A stretch of DNA of 64,000 nucleotides from Kiloniella spongiae (GCF_001026905.1 NZ_LAQL01000011.1:1-64000); one strand, 5' to 3'; shown: positions 26,853-36,899, counted from the stretch's first letter. A program made the numbers and translations. The notes: generated by a model not told the origin, from the sequence alone.

Positions 26853-27935
26853 ATGCCATTGCTTCAGGCTTTGTATTTGGTAATCATAATTGCCATCACC
26901 CAATCATATGTACATTCAGCCAAGGCCAAAGCTTTTGATTTTCCCGCAATTTCGGGCAAGGAAAACAATGTCATTACGATTTATAGCGTTACAGATGTTG
27001 ATATTTTCCAAGGCACAATTGCTGACTTTCAAGAACTCTTTCCCGACATCTCGATCGTTTATCATGACCTGCAATCTCTTGAACTCTATGAACGCATCCA
27101 AGATGAAACCTTGAACAGTGATGTAACCGCAGATATTGCCATCAGTTCGGCCATGGATCTGCAAATGAAGCTCGCCAACGATGGCTTTGCACAACGCGTG
27201 GAAATATCGACAGCACAGGATATGCCGTCGTGGTCACAATGGCGGAACGAAGTCTTTGGCTTTACTTCTGAACCCGCAGTCACGATATACAACAAGGAAT
27301 ATTTTAAAGACCAACCGCTCCCCAAAACCCGTTTGGAAATGCAGCGCTTCCTCGCCGAAAGGCCTTCCGATCTTTTCGGTCGTATTGCCACGTACGATAT
27401 AGAACGGAGTGGTGTTGGCTTTCTGTTTATGGGGGTTGATTCAGAACGATACAAAGGAATCTGGAATCTTATAAAAACCTTTGGCGCAAATGGCGTTAAG
27501 CTATCCACGAGCTCTACGGCAATTATCAATAACGTCAACAGTGGCAAATATGTTATCGGATACAATGTTCTAGGTTCATACGCCCTTGCAAGATTAGACA
27601 GCTCCCCGAACCTCGGAATACTCTACCCGGAAGACTATACAACGGTTCTATCTCGCCTTGCTATTATTCCCAAGGCTGCAAAATCGAAAGAAGCTGGTAA
27701 GCTTTTTCTAGAGTATCTTCTCTCAGAGCGAGGACAACAATTGCTCACGACCAGCGCGAAGCTTAATGCTGTGCATCCTGGAATAAAAAGTAGCGGCCCA
27801 GAAGAAATTCTCGCAGCTCAAGCCCGTAGTAATTTACAACCAATTAAAGTTGGTCCTGGCCTGTTAGTTTATCTTGATCAGGTAAAAAGACGGAAAACGA
27901 TAAACCAATGGAACAAGTCATTGCGTGGCGAATAA
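26853..27935 (+). CDS. Extracellular solute-binding protein linked to the two-component system
   Basis: A 360-residue exported binding protein of the family 1 / ferric-iron and polyamine type, with an N-terminal hydrophobic signal (about residues 1-25, ending HSAKAKA). The mature part begins with NVITIYSVTDVDIFQGTIADFQELFPDISIVYHD, typical of FbpA-like proteins. No permease or ATPase follows. It is divergent from the response regulator with a 222-base gap. Binding proteins of this kind next to TctDE-type systems are thought to present a ligand to the sensor kinase; here that is inference from position. A free-standing transporter component is the alternative. Confidence 0.75.
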   Translation: MPLLQALYLVIIIAITQSYVHSAKAKAFDFPAISGKENNVITIYSVTDVDIFQGTIADFQELFPDISIVYHDLQSLELYERIQDETLNSDVTADIAISSAMDLQMKLANDGFAQRVEISTAQDMPSWSQWRNEVFGFTSEPAVTIYNKEYFKDQPLPKTRLEMQRFLAERPSDLFGRIATYDIERSGVGFLFMGVDSERYKGIWNLIKTFGANGVKLSTSSTAIINNVNSGKYVIGYNVLGSYALARLDSSPNLGILYPEDYTTVLSRLAIIPKAAKSKEAGKLFLEYLLSERGQQLLTTSAKLNAVHPGIKSSGPEEILAAQARSNLQPIKVGPGLLVYLDQVKRRKTINQWNKSLRGE

Positions 27936-28221
27936 TAAATAACATTAAACAAACACTTTATACATCTGTATTAATTGATAATTTTATTTAATAAAAATTA
28001 TTTTTCAAAACGACAGGGTAGTGACAGCTTTATCCCCTAGCCTACAGGTATTGAATGATAGGCCGCAGCTAAAAAAATAATAAAAGCGGTTAGGGAGACA
28101 GTAAAAAAACAGTTCAGACAATCTTCTGATCTGATAATTCCAATATGGACACCTCCCCCATCCGACTTCGTTCGGCGGTTTGTTATTCATCGAATTAACA
28201 ATCATACTCGGAGGCCAATTC
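27936..28221. other. Spacer upstream of tctC-like gene
   Basis: A 286-base AT-rich region that must carry the promoter of the TTT transporter operon and probably the TctD-like binding site. A small stem is seen in CCGACTTCGTTCGG around 28160-28173 and a strong ribosome site (CGGAGG) at the end. I cannot place a promoter with confidence. Confidence 0.4.
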
Positions 28222-29220
28222 ATGTTTGGCAAAACAACAAAATTATCCCGTCGTCTTGTGCTATCTATGGCAGCTGCTGCTGTTTCAGTGGGTATGGCCA
28301 TGCCGCTTTCTTCTGCATCTGCCGCAGATCTCGAAAAAATCCATTTCCTTATTCCCGGTGGTGCCGGCGGTGGTTGGGATGGCACAGCACGCGGTACAGG
28401 CGAAGCCTTGACAAAATCGGGTCTACTTGGCTCTGCTTCGTTTGAAAACATGTCTGGTGGTGGTGGTGGTAAAGCCATCGCGCATCTTATCGAAACGGCT
28501 GAACGTCAGGGCGATACCTTGATGGTAAACTCAACCCCGATCGTTATCCGTTCACTAACAAAGGTTTTCCCACAGTCATTCCGTGACCTTGTCCCTGTTG
28601 CAGGTGTCATCGGTGACTATGCTGCTTTTGTTGTTCCGGCTGATTCCAAGTACAAATCTTTCGCAGAGGTTGTCGCTGATTTCAAGGCAGATCCAAAATC
28701 CGTGAAAATCGCTGGCGGCTCTGCACGCGGCAGCATGGATCACCTAGTCGCTGCACAGGCATTTAAAGCTGCGGGCGGTGACCCGAAAGCTGTGAAGTAC
28801 ATTCCCTATGATGCGGGCGGCAAAGCAATGGCTGGCCTTCTATCCGGGGAAACAGCACTACTTTCAACCGGTCTTTCCGAAGCGTTGGAACTGGAACGTA
28901 GTGGTCAGGTACGCATTCTGGCAATGACTGGCGCCAATCGTATTGAAGATGCGCCGAATATCCCGACCCTAACAGAACAGGGAATTGATGCGACATTCGT
29001 AAACTGGCGCGGTTTCTTTGCAGCCCCGGGTACATCCAAAGAAAAAGTAGCTGCCTATAACGCAACTCTTGAAAAAATGTACGACACACCGGAATGGGAA
29101 ACTGTTCGTTCACGTAATGGGTGGGTTGAAGTCTTCCAACCTGCTGACGTTTTCTACACTTTCCTTGAAGAACAGGAAGGCATTGTTGGAGACCTGATGA
29201 AAGAGCTTGGCTTCTTATAA
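28222..29220 (+). CDS. tctC: TTT transporter substrate-binding protein, TctC family
   Basis: A 332-residue periplasmic binding protein of the tripartite tricarboxylate transporter family (Bug/TctC). A signal peptide ends near ASAAD (about 35); the mature protein starts with EKIHFLIPGGAGGGWDGTARG, the TctC form of the ligand loop, and has VKIAGGSARGSMDHLVA and the Bug-like YDAGGKAMAGLLSGE. The frame opens earlier at 28180, but the ATG at 28222 has CGGAGG upstream and gives a proper signal peptide. It delivers a carboxylate (tricarboxylate or another organic acid) to TctAB. Confidence 0.88.
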   Translation: MFGKTTKLSRRLVLSMAAAAVSVGMAMPLSSASAADLEKIHFLIPGGAGGGWDGTARGTGEALTKSGLLGSASFENMSGGGGGKAIAHLIETAERQGDTLMVNSTPIVIRSLTKVFPQSFRDLVPVAGVIGDYAAFVVPADSKYKSFAEVVADFKADPKSVKIAGGSARGSMDHLVAAQAFKAAGGDPKAVKYIPYDAGGKAMAGLLSGETALLSTGLSEALELERSGQVRILAMTGANRIEDAPNIPTLTEQGIDATFVNWRGFFAAPGTSKEKVAAYNATLEKMYDTPEWETVRSRNGWVEVFQPADVFYTFLEEQEGIVGDLMKELGFL

Positions 29221-29273
29221 GCCAAACATCTTTCAGTAGTATCTGCCAATAGAATAAAGAAGGAATGGAGACA

Positions 29274-29753
29274 ATGACCCTCAGCAAGGAAAAAGCGGGA
29301 GCCTTGTGTTTTCTTGTTCTCGCAATCGCTTATGGTATGGAAGCAAGGCATATTCCCTTGTTTCCGGGTGATGAATTGGAACCCTTTACCGCCCGAACCA
29401 TGCCAATAGCCCTTTCCTGGCTTACAGGCATTGTCTCCTTCCTTCTTCTCGTTCTTCCGCAGCGAGAAGAAACGGATGACATCTTCTCAGTTTTTAGAGG
29501 TCTGAATTGGGGAAAGACATTTGTTCTGATCGCCCTCATGGTCTTTTATGGGTTAACCTTGAGCCCGTTAGGCTTCCTGCTATCCACGGCCTTATTCCTG
29601 ATTGGTGGAATCTATGCCCTGGGTGAAAGACGTTGGTCTGTTATTCTTCTCTCTTCAGTACCTGCTACCGTTGGGTTCTGGTTTATTCTCGATAAGCTCC
29701 TGGGTATCTATCTCGCGCCCGGTGAGATCTTTACTATGCTCGGAGCAAATTAA
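29274..29753 (+). CDS. tctB: TTT transporter small membrane subunit, TctB family
   Basis: A 159-residue membrane protein with four predicted helices, the size and pattern of TctB (for example GALCFLVLAIAYG, SLLL..., FYGLTLSPLGFLLSTALFLIGGIYALGERRW). TctB is the poorly conserved small permease subunit, required together with TctA. Of two in-frame ATGs nine bases apart, the second (29274) is better spaced from AAGGA. Its stop overlaps the tctA start by one base. Confidence 0.82.
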   Translation: MTLSKEKAGALCFLVLAIAYGMEARHIPLFPGDELEPFTARTMPIALSWLTGIVSFLLLVLPQREETDDIFSVFRGLNWGKTFVLIALMVFYGLTLSPLGFLLSTALFLIGGIYALGERRWSVILLSSVPATVGFWFILDKLLGIYLAPGEIFTMLGAN

Positions 29754-31288
29754 TGCTTGATGGTATTCTTCAAGGGTTAAGCACCGCTGCTTCCCCCGTT
29801 AATCTTCTGATGGTTTTTGTTGGCTGTTTCGCAGGAACCTTTATCGGCATGTTACCCGGCCTCGGTCCGATTTCAGCCATTGCCCTCATGATTCCGATTA
29901 CCTATGGTTTTGATCCCGCAACGGGAATGATCTTGATGGCTGGTGTTTATTATGGTGCTATTTTTGGCGGATCAACATCTGCGATCCTGATCAATGCACC
30001 AGGTGTTGCAGGTACTGTTGCCACAGCATTTGACGGCTATCCCCTCGCCAAGCAAGGTCATGCAGGGAAAGCCTTGGCAATCGCAGCCTATAGCTCTTTC
30101 AGCGGCGGTACCATTGCCGCAATTTTCCTTCTTTTCGCAGCACCAGCTTTGGCTTCCGTATCACTCAGTTTTCAGTCTGCCGATTATTTCGCCCTTATGG
30201 TTCTGGGATTAACAGCAGTATCTGCCTTTGCTGGAAAAGGGAAGTTTCTGGTTGCCGTTCTGATGACGCTCTTTGGTTTGATGCTTTCAACCATTGGAAC
30301 AGATCAAACAGCCGGACTTCAGCGATTTACCTTTGGATCTCTGGATCTGATTGATGGTATCAGTTTTCTTCTACTAGCCATGGCAACCTTTGCCCTGTCG
30401 GAAGCCCTGATGGTGGTTCTCAAGCCGGAAAAAGTATCTCAAGAAGCAGAAGACGCGACCAAAGGCAAGCTCGGTAGCATGAAAGTCAGTAGAGAAGAGG
30501 TCAAAGACCTCGCACCTGTAGTCGGGCGTAGCTCTGTTCTCGGTTTCTTTATCGGCGTTCTCCCCGGTGCCGGCGCAACAATTGCCTCTTTTCTCGCCTA
30601 TGGCATGGAACGCAGCTTTGCCAGTGCAAAAGAAAAACTCAAATTCGGCAAAGGTTCTTTGCGCGGTTTGGCTGCCCCGGAAACGGCAAACAATGCCGCT
30701 TGCTCAGGATCTTTTGTGCCGCTTTTGACACTTGGAATTCCAGGATCAGGCACAACAGCCGTTATGCTTGGGGCTCTTATCTCCTATGGTGTTCAGCCAG
30801 GCCCAAGACTTTTTGTAGAACAACCAGCCGTGTTTTGGTCCGTGATTATTTCCATGTACATCGGAAACATTATCCTGCTTGTTCTCAACTTACCCTTAAT
30901 TCCTTACATTGCGCGACTGTTGGCTTTACCCAAGAAAATTCTGACGCCCCTGATACTATTCTTCTCGTTGATCGGGGTTTACCTCGTCTCTTTTAATACC
31001 TTTGACATTCACATCATGGTTATCGTCGCTATTCTTGCGATCATCTTCCGGTTGATTAACTTCCCCCTCGCCCCCATGCTCCTTGGGTTTATCCTTGGCG
31101 GAATGATGGAAGATAATCTACGCCGTGCATTAGCGATCAGTGATGGCGAGCTTTCATTTCTGTGGGAACGTCCAATTACAGCAAGTATTCTGGCTATTAC
31201 TGTTATTGTCCTACTTGCTCCATTGATACAGAACATCATCGATGTTCGCAGAAGACGCGCCCTCAAAGTTAATGATGGTGAAGGATAG
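29753..31288 (+). CDS. tctA: TTT transporter large permease, TctA family
   Basis: A 511-residue permease with about twelve helices. The diagnostic TctA sequence GTFIGMLPGLGPISAIALMIP occurs near the N-terminus and is echoed in the second half as GFFIGVLPGAGATIASFLAYG, reflecting the internal duplication. It takes the carboxylate bound by TctC across the inner membrane using an ion gradient. Translationally coupled to tctB (TAATG) and followed after three bases by the AbrB-type gene. Confidence 0.93.
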   Translation: MLDGILQGLSTAASPVNLLMVFVGCFAGTFIGMLPGLGPISAIALMIPITYGFDPATGMILMAGVYYGAIFGGSTSAILINAPGVAGTVATAFDGYPLAKQGHAGKALAIAAYSSFSGGTIAAIFLLFAAPALASVSLSFQSADYFALMVLGLTAVSAFAGKGKFLVAVLMTLFGLMLSTIGTDQTAGLQRFTFGSLDLIDGISFLLLAMATFALSEALMVVLKPEKVSQEAEDATKGKLGSMKVSREEVKDLAPVVGRSSVLGFFIGVLPGAGATIASFLAYGMERSFASAKEKLKFGKGSLRGLAAPETANNAACSGSFVPLLTLGIPGSGTTAVMLGALISYGVQPGPRLFVEQPAVFWSVIISMYIGNIILLVLNLPLIPYIARLLALPKKILTPLILFFSLIGVYLVSFNTFDIHIMVIVAILAIIFRLINFPLAPMLLGFILGGMMEDNLRRALAISDGELSFLWERPITASILAITVIVLLAPLIQNIIDVRRRRALKVNDGEG

Positions 31289-31291
31289 AAT

Positions 31292-32347
31292 GTGTCTTCC
31301 CTGAAAACAGGGCGCTCGAAAACAGCATTTAAGCTGCTTCTGACTTTTCTATCCGGTTTGACGGGGGGCTGTGTGTTTTGGACACTTGGCCTCCCGCTTC
31401 CCTGGATGTTGGGTTGTTTGACAGGCAGCCTTATCGCGTCGCTATCAGGTGTCCCCGTTGGAGTTACCAAGCCTGTTCGTCTGATCATTATGGTCATTCT
31501 TGGCGTTATGCTGGGCGGAACCTTTTCTCCCGAAGTTCTCGCCCGCGCTGGTGAATGGATACCTACCTTGATCGCTGCGGTGCTCTATCTCGCTGTACTG
31601 ACATTTATCGCACAGTTCTACTGCCGAAAATTTATGAAGATGGATCGCCTGACAGCAATCTTTGCAGGATTTCCAGGCGGGCTATCAGAAATGACACTAC
31701 TTGGCGAAGAAGCCGGTGCTGACGTCCCCGCACTTACTCTCGCTCACGCCTGCCGCGTGGCAACTATTCTCCTCGCAATCCCATTGTTTCTCACCTATTG
31801 GTCCGGGCTTGAGATGGTGGAGAGAGAAAGCACTGCCCCTCTCTGGTCTCTTCTTGATATTATTATCTTGCTTATCATTGCTTCAGGCGGGTTGTTTTTA
31901 GGCAAGATTGCCAAATTCCCTGCCTATCAATTGACAGGTCCTCTGTTATTGAGTGCCATCGTTCACACCAGCGGACTAGTTCAGGGCGAACCACCTGAAA
32001 TCGTTACGGTCTTGTTGCAATTAACGCTGGGTTCCGCTTTGGGTGCTCGCTTTGCTGGCTATTCTCTCGGTCAGGTCGGTAAATTAATGCTTTTGTCTGT
32101 CGTTATGGCATTCTTGATGCTCGCGGTTACATTGCTTGTTTCAGGCATCTTATCCTATGCCTTTGATCTTGAGTTTGAAGCCCTGATCTTAGCCCTGTCG
32201 CCCGGCGGATTTGCAGAGATGACATTAGCCGCCTTGTCCATGGGTATCGACCCGGCCTTTGTCACCACGCATCACGCCCTACGCCTTTTGGTAATCGTCT
32301 TTATTGTTCCCGTCTTTTTAACCCGAATTATCAAACGAAATAGTTAG
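31292..32347 (+). CDS. AbrB family membrane protein (duplicated AbrB domain)
   Basis: A 351-residue polytopic membrane protein of the AbrB (PF05145) family, once labelled ammonia monooxygenase. Two similar halves are visible: LPLPWMLGCLTGSLIASLSGVP in the first and PAYQLTGPLLLSAIVHTSG in the second, with the paired motifs AGFPGGLSEMTLLGEEAGADVPALTLAHACRV and LSPGGFAEMTLAALSMGIDPAFVTTHHALRL. It starts at GTG, spaced six bases from AAGGA, three bases after tctA. Such proteins are often found beside TTT transporters; they may be an accessory or alternative permease. The function is not established. Confidence 0.82.
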   Translation: MSSLKTGRSKTAFKLLLTFLSGLTGGCVFWTLGLPLPWMLGCLTGSLIASLSGVPVGVTKPVRLIIMVILGVMLGGTFSPEVLARAGEWIPTLIAAVLYLAVLTFIAQFYCRKFMKMDRLTAIFAGFPGGLSEMTLLGEEAGADVPALTLAHACRVATILLAIPLFLTYWSGLEMVERESTAPLWSLLDIIILLIIASGGLFLGKIAKFPAYQLTGPLLLSAIVHTSGLVQGEPPEIVTVLLQLTLGSALGARFAGYSLGQVGKLMLLSVVMAFLMLAVTLLVSGILSYAFDLEFEALILALSPGGFAEMTLAALSMGIDPAFVTTHHALRLLVIVFIVPVFLTRIIKRNS

Positions 32348-32424
32348 AGAAAAAACCATGTTTCCTCTCCTGGAACTGATGTTATGAACAACATACATTA
32401 AGATATAATTTTTTTGCATCTTTC

Positions 32425-32438
32425 TTGACTTACATCAA
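32425..32438. promoter_or_regulatory. FNR/DNR-type anaerobic activator site upstream of nosR
   Basis: TTGAC-TTAC-ATCAA has exact TTGAY and ATCAA half-sites separated by four bases, the FNR/FixK/NnrR-type consensus. It lies 77 bases before the nosR start, a suitable distance for class II activation, and fits oxygen- or NO-responsive control of nitrous oxide reduction. Confidence 0.75.
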
Positions 32439-32514
32439 AGGCAATTCTTCAAAATAAGCAGATGCTTGTTCCCATTAGGATTTTTGTCAGTATGTAAGCG
32501 AAAGGAGATGCTTC

Positions 32515-34908
32515 ATGCCGAACCAAAAGGCATGGGCAAAGGGTATAACGGAAAAAAACATCAACAAACCACGGGCACTTACTGCCTGTTGTGATGTTTC
32601 TGCTGTGTTTATTCACAAGCTCATTTATATATCGCTTCTACTCGGGCTCTCTTTCCTGTTCGCTTTCGCCACAGCGAATGCGGCAACAAATAGTTTTGAG
32701 AAATATATTTCCAAAGTACAGCCCGCTGAAATTTTTGACGGAGCTACTGAATTTCGCATTATCTCCGGCACTCCTTCTTATGCGGAGATTTTAAAAGGCA
32801 CCCAAAAAGTCGGTTATGCCTATCTGAATACCGACTTTGTAAATGCCACGGGTTATTCAGGTAAACCCATCAATGTCATGGTTGGTCTGACCCCGGAAGG
32901 CGTGGTCAGTGGATCAAAGCTTGTAAAGCACAGTGAACCCATCGTTCTTATCGGAATTCCAGAAGAAAAAATTTCCAATTTTATGTCCAGCTATACTGGT
33001 ATTGATGCTGTCAGTCGGACAGGGCAAAGCCGGGATACTGGCGAAGTTGATATGATCAGTGGCGCAACAGTCACCATCATGGTCATCGAAGATTCCATCT
33101 TCAGATCAGCCATTAAGTTTGCACGATATCTTGGCATTGCTGGCATACAACAAGATCAGGCATCCGGGCCAACCGAAATAAGACACGTCAACAAAGACAT
33201 CACCGACGTTACGGATTGGCAAACACTACTTGGCAATGGTGCTGTTCGCCACCGCGTTATTACACTGGCTGAAATTAATGAAGCCTTTGAAAATTCCGGG
33301 AATAAAAAGGCGGCTGCCCGCCCTGAAAAAGGGGCTCCAGACGATATCTATATTGATCTTTATGTTGCGCCGGTCAGTGTTCCCGTCATCGGCAAAACTC
33401 TTTTGGGTGATGCAGAATACGAACATTTACAGAAACAACTAAAACCAGATCAGGAAGCGATACTCATTTTTGCCAATGGCCGCTATTCATTCAAAGGCTC
33501 TGGCTATGTCCGTGGTGGTATCTTTGATCGCTTCCAGCTCATCCAAGGTGAAAGTTCTGTCCGTTTCCGGGATAAACTTCATAAGCGCATTGGTGATCTT
33601 GGTGCTGATGACGCCCCCTATTTCAAGGAAATAGCTCTCTTCCGCATCCCGACGGATGTTGAGTTTAATCCGGCAGATAATTTCCGTATCGAACTACTTG
33701 CCAACCGCGAGATTGCCGCCATCAAAAAGATTTTTCTAGCCTTCGAATTAAATTATGACCTGCCAGACAAGTACGTCACAATAGAGAAACTAGCACCAAC
33801 ACCTGCTGTGGCAACAAAAACACCAGAACTTTCTGTAAAACAGGAAGCATCAGAAAATGCGCAACGCGTAGAACTATGGAAACGTATGTGGGATCTCAAA
33901 AGACCCGACATTGCTGTCCTTAGTATTGCTATAGCCATACTCACAGTGATTTTCTTTTTTCAGGATTGGCTGGTTAAACGCCCCAGACTTTTGACATGGA
34001 CCAGAAACCTGTTTCTTGTCTTTACGGTTCTCTTTATTGGGTTTTACGCTCAGGCACAACTTTCTGTCGTCAATGTGCTCACCTTTGCAAATGCCCTTAT
34101 AACAGATTTCAGCTGGAACTACTTCCTGATGGAACCCATGATCTTTTTATTGTGGTTGTCTGTTGCTGGCGCGCTGCTCTTTTGGGGTCGTGGCGCCTAT
34201 TGTGGATGGCTATGTCCCTTTGGTGCGTTGCAAGAACTCCTAAATCAGGCTGCCAAATTCTGCAAAGTACCACAGTTCGAGCTTCCTTGGGGATTGCATG
34301 AACGTTTGTGGCCTTTGAAATACATCATTTTTCTCGGTCTATTCGGTTTATCTCTCTACTCTTTGCAAGACGCAGAGCATTGGGCTGAAGTCGAACCTTT
34401 CAAAACCTCAATCATTCTGAAATTTGTGCGTGATTGGCCATGGGTTCTTTATGCCTTTGCCCTTCTGGCAGCAGGTCTGTTTGTTGAGCGTTTCTACTGC
34501 CGATACATTTGTCCTTTAGGCGCAGCCCTAGCCATTCCCGGTCGCATGCGCATGTTTGAATGGCTCAAAAGACACCCAAAAGACTGTGGCAATCCCTGTC
34601 AAACTTGTGCGAAGGAATGCATGGTTCAGGCGATCCATCCAACTGGCGAAATCAACCCGAACGAATGCCTCTACTGTCTGCATTGTCAGGTTGTTTACCA
34701 CGACGAACATCGTTGTCCGCCAATGGTGCAAAAACGTAAGCGTAGAGAACGCCTTCAGGACCTTCAAAGCAAAAGCGCTGCTGTTGTTAAAGCAAGCTGC
34801 TCTGCAACTGAAATTCCAGATTTCATAGGTGATGATAAAAATAATCCCGGACCTTCTGCAAAAGCCAGAGGGAAAGGTGCTAACCCGGAGAAAATCATCC
34901 CGGGTTAG
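32515..34908 (+). CDS. nosR: Nitrous oxide reduction protein NosR
   Basis: NosR is a membrane flavo-iron-sulfur protein needed for nosZ expression and for electron delivery to NosZ. This 797-residue copy has an N-terminal helix, a periplasmic FMN-binding domain with the covalent flavin threonine in DMISGATVT (about residues 181-189), several membrane helices from about 470, two cysteine clusters facing the cytoplasm (CGWLCPFGALQEL and CRYICPLGAA), and a C-terminal 2[4Fe-4S] ferredoxin-like domain (CGNPCQTCAKEC, CLYCLHCQ). The ATG has AAAGGAG upstream. It is the first gene of the nos cluster and has the FNR-type site in front. Confidence 0.95.
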   Translation: MPNQKAWAKGITEKNINKPRALTACCDVSAVFIHKLIYISLLLGLSFLFAFATANAATNSFEKYISKVQPAEIFDGATEFRIISGTPSYAEILKGTQKVGYAYLNTDFVNATGYSGKPINVMVGLTPEGVVSGSKLVKHSEPIVLIGIPEEKISNFMSSYTGIDAVSRTGQSRDTGEVDMISGATVTIMVIEDSIFRSAIKFARYLGIAGIQQDQASGPTEIRHVNKDITDVTDWQTLLGNGAVRHRVITLAEINEAFENSGNKKAAARPEKGAPDDIYIDLYVAPVSVPVIGKTLLGDAEYEHLQKQLKPDQEAILIFANGRYSFKGSGYVRGGIFDRFQLIQGESSVRFRDKLHKRIGDLGADDAPYFKEIALFRIPTDVEFNPADNFRIELLANREIAAIKKIFLAFELNYDLPDKYVTIEKLAPTPAVATKTPELSVKQEASENAQRVELWKRMWDLKRPDIAVLSIAIAILTVIFFFQDWLVKRPRLLTWTRNLFLVFTVLFIGFYAQAQLSVVNVLTFANALITDFSWNYFLMEPMIFLLWLSVAGALLFWGRGAYCGWLCPFGALQELLNQAAKFCKVPQFELPWGLHERLWPLKYIIFLGLFGLSLYSLQDAEHWAEVEPFKTSIILKFVRDWPWVLYAFALLAAGLFVERFYCRYICPLGAALAIPGRMRMFEWLKRHPKDCGNPCQTCAKECMVQAIHPTGEINPNECLYCLHCQVVYHDEHRCPPMVQKRKRRERLQDLQSKSAAVVKASCSATEIPDFIGDDKNNPGPSAKARGKGANPEKIIPG

Positions 34909-34937
34909 CAAAACCGTCGTCCAAAGGGCGACAGCAC

Positions 34938-34977
34938 GCCCAGCCTGTTGAATGGTGAGACACGCGACAGGTTGGGC
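34938..34977 (+). other. Stem-loop between nosR and nosZ
   Basis: Arms at 34938-34948 (GCCCAGCCTGT) and 34967-34977 (ACAGGTTGGGC) form an 11-bp stem with one G-U pair and an 18-base loop, ending five bases before the nosZ ribosome site. No U-run follows. It may mark an mRNA processing or protection site so that nosZ is expressed above nosR. Confidence 0.6.
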
Positions 34978-34997
34978 CCTTAAAGAGGAGCATATAA

Positions 34998-36899
34998 ATG
35001 TCAAAAGATAAAGGTCTGTCCAGACGTGATCTGCTTGGGGGTTCAGCTAAACTAGCGACTATTGCTGGTGTCGGTGCTGCCTCTGGTATTGCTGGATTAG
35101 GTGGTGTTTCAACAGCATCTGCTGCTGGTGCAAATAACCCTGCAATGGTTGAACCGGGACAGTTGGACGAATACTACGGTTTCTGGTCATCAGGGCAAGC
35201 GGGTGAGCTTCGCATTCTGGGGCTTCCTTCTATGCGTGAACTTATGCGCGTTCCCGTCTTCAACAGATGTTCTGCTACGGGCTGGGGGCAAACCAACGAA
35301 AGTAAGAAAATTCTTACTGAAAATCTGTTACCACAAACCAAAAAGTTTCTCGAAACTCGCGGTGGTGACTATATGAACGGTGACTTGCACCATCCTCATA
35401 TGTCCTTTACCGACGGTGCCTATGATGGCCGATATCTCTTCATGAATGACAAGGCAAACACTCGTGTTGCTCGTGTTCGTTGTGACATCATGAAAGTTGA
35501 TAAAATCATCGAAATTCCAAATGCCTCAGATATCCACGGCTTACGACCACAGCGATATCCACGTACGGGTTATATTTTTGCGAATGGCGAGCATCGGGTT
35601 CCCCTACCAAATGATGGCTCTGTTCTTGATGATCCAAGTAAATACTTTGCCGTGTTCTCAGCTATTGACGGCGACACCATGGAAGTTAAGTGGCAGGTTA
35701 AAGTCAGTGGTAACCTTGATAACGTCGATGCAGATTATCAGGGTAAATATGCCATTTCTTCATCTTACAACTCTGAAGAAGGTGTCAATCTGGCTGAAAT
35801 GACATCATCAGAGCAGGACCATGTCGTCGTTTTCAATATCAAGCGTATTGAAGAAGCTGTTGCCAAGGGTGAATACGAAGTATTTGACGGTGGCGTTCCA
35901 GTTGTTGATGGAACCAAAGGTTCATCATTAACCACATACATTCCTATCTCTAACAGCCCACACGGTGTCAATGCGGCACCGGACAAACGCCACATTGTTG
36001 TGAATGGCAAACTATCACCAACAGTATCTGTAATAGACGTAGAGCGTCTGGATGATGTGTTTGAAGGTAAGATCAAGCCTCGCGATGCTATTGTTGCAGA
36101 ACCGCAGCTCGGCCTTGGTCCTCTTCACACAGCATTTGACGGGCGCGGCAGCGCCTATACCACCCTCTTCCTCGATAGTCAGGTTGTTAAGTGGGACATG
36201 GAAAAAGCTATCCGTGCCTACAAAGGCGAAGATGTAGATCCCATCATTCAGAAAATCGATGTTCACTATCAGCCTGGCCACAACCATACATCTATGGGGG
36301 AAACCTCTGAGGCTGATGGTAAATGGCTGATCTCTATGAACAAGTTTTCTAAAGATCGATATATCAATGTTGGACCTCTTAAACCAGAAAACGAACAATT
36401 GATTGATATCTCTGGCGATGAAATGAAGATCGTTCATGACGGTCCGACTTTTGCCGAACCACATGATTGTATCATCGTTCATCGTTCAACCGTAAACCCT
36501 GTTCACGTTTATGATCGTAACGATCCAACTTTTGCTGATACCGTTGCAATGGCAAAAGCTGATGGTATCGATCTGGAAGATTGTCAGGATGTTATAAGGG
36601 ACGGCAACAAGGTTCGGGTTTACATGAACTCTGTTGCACCAGAATTCAGCCTTGAAAAGTTTACTGTCAAACAAGGCGATGAAGTCACTGTTGTGGTTAC
36701 GAACCTTGATGATGTTGAAGATCTGACCCATGGCTTTACGCTAGCAAACTACGGCGTTTGCTTCGAAGTCAGCCCTCAACAAACAGCTTCTATAACCTTC
36801 ATCGCAGATCGCCCCGGTGTTCATTGGTTCTATTGTCAGTGGTTCTGTCACGCGCTTCATATGGAAATGCGTGGCCGTATGCTGGTTGAACCGGCTTAG
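34998..36899 (+). CDS. nosZ: Nitrous oxide reductase NosZ (Tat-exported, clade I)
   Basis: The terminal enzyme of denitrification, reducing N2O to N2 in the periplasm. The 633-residue precursor carries a Tat signal ([10 protein letters not shown], residues 7-16, cleavage near SAAG). The beta-propeller part includes the CuZ ligands, seen in [12 protein letters not shown], and further His in [15 protein letters not shown] and HNHTSMGE. The C-terminal cupredoxin domain has the CuA ligands: His in HGFTLANYG and the Cys/Trp/Cys/His/Met set in [15 protein letters not shown]. The Tat signal and sequence place it in clade I. A clear AAAGAGGAG ribosome site precedes it. All copper ligands expected appear to be present. 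Confidence 0.97.
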   Translation: MSKDKGLSRRDLLGGSAKLATIAGVGAASGIAGLGGVSTASAAGANNPAMVEPGQLDEYYGFWSSGQAGELRILGLPSMRELMRVPVFNRCSATGWGQTNESKKILTENLLPQTKKFLETRGGDYMNGDLHHPHMSFTDGAYDGRYLFMNDKANTRVARVRCDIMKVDKIIEIPNASDIHGLRPQRYPRTGYIFANGEHRVPLPNDGSVLDDPSKYFAVFSAIDGDTMEVKWQVKVSGNLDNVDADYQGKYAISSSYNSEEGVNLAEMTSSEQDHVVVFNIKRIEEAVAKGEYEVFDGGVPVVDGTKGSSLTTYIPISNSPHGVNAAPDKRHIVVNGKLSPTVSVIDVERLDDVFEGKIKPRDAIVAEPQLGLGPLHTAFDGRGSAYTTLFLDSQVVKWDMEKAIRAYKGEDVDPIIQKIDVHYQPGHNHTSMGETSEADGKWLISMNKFSKDRYINVGPLKPENEQLIDISGDEMKIVHDGPTFAEPHDCIIVHRSTVNPVHVYDRNDPTFADTVAMAKADGIDLEDCQDVIRDGNKVRVYMNSVAPEFSLEKFTVKQGDEVTVVVTNLDDVEDLTHGFTLANYGVCFEVSPQQTASITFIADRPGVHWFYCQWFCHALHMEMRGRMLVEPA

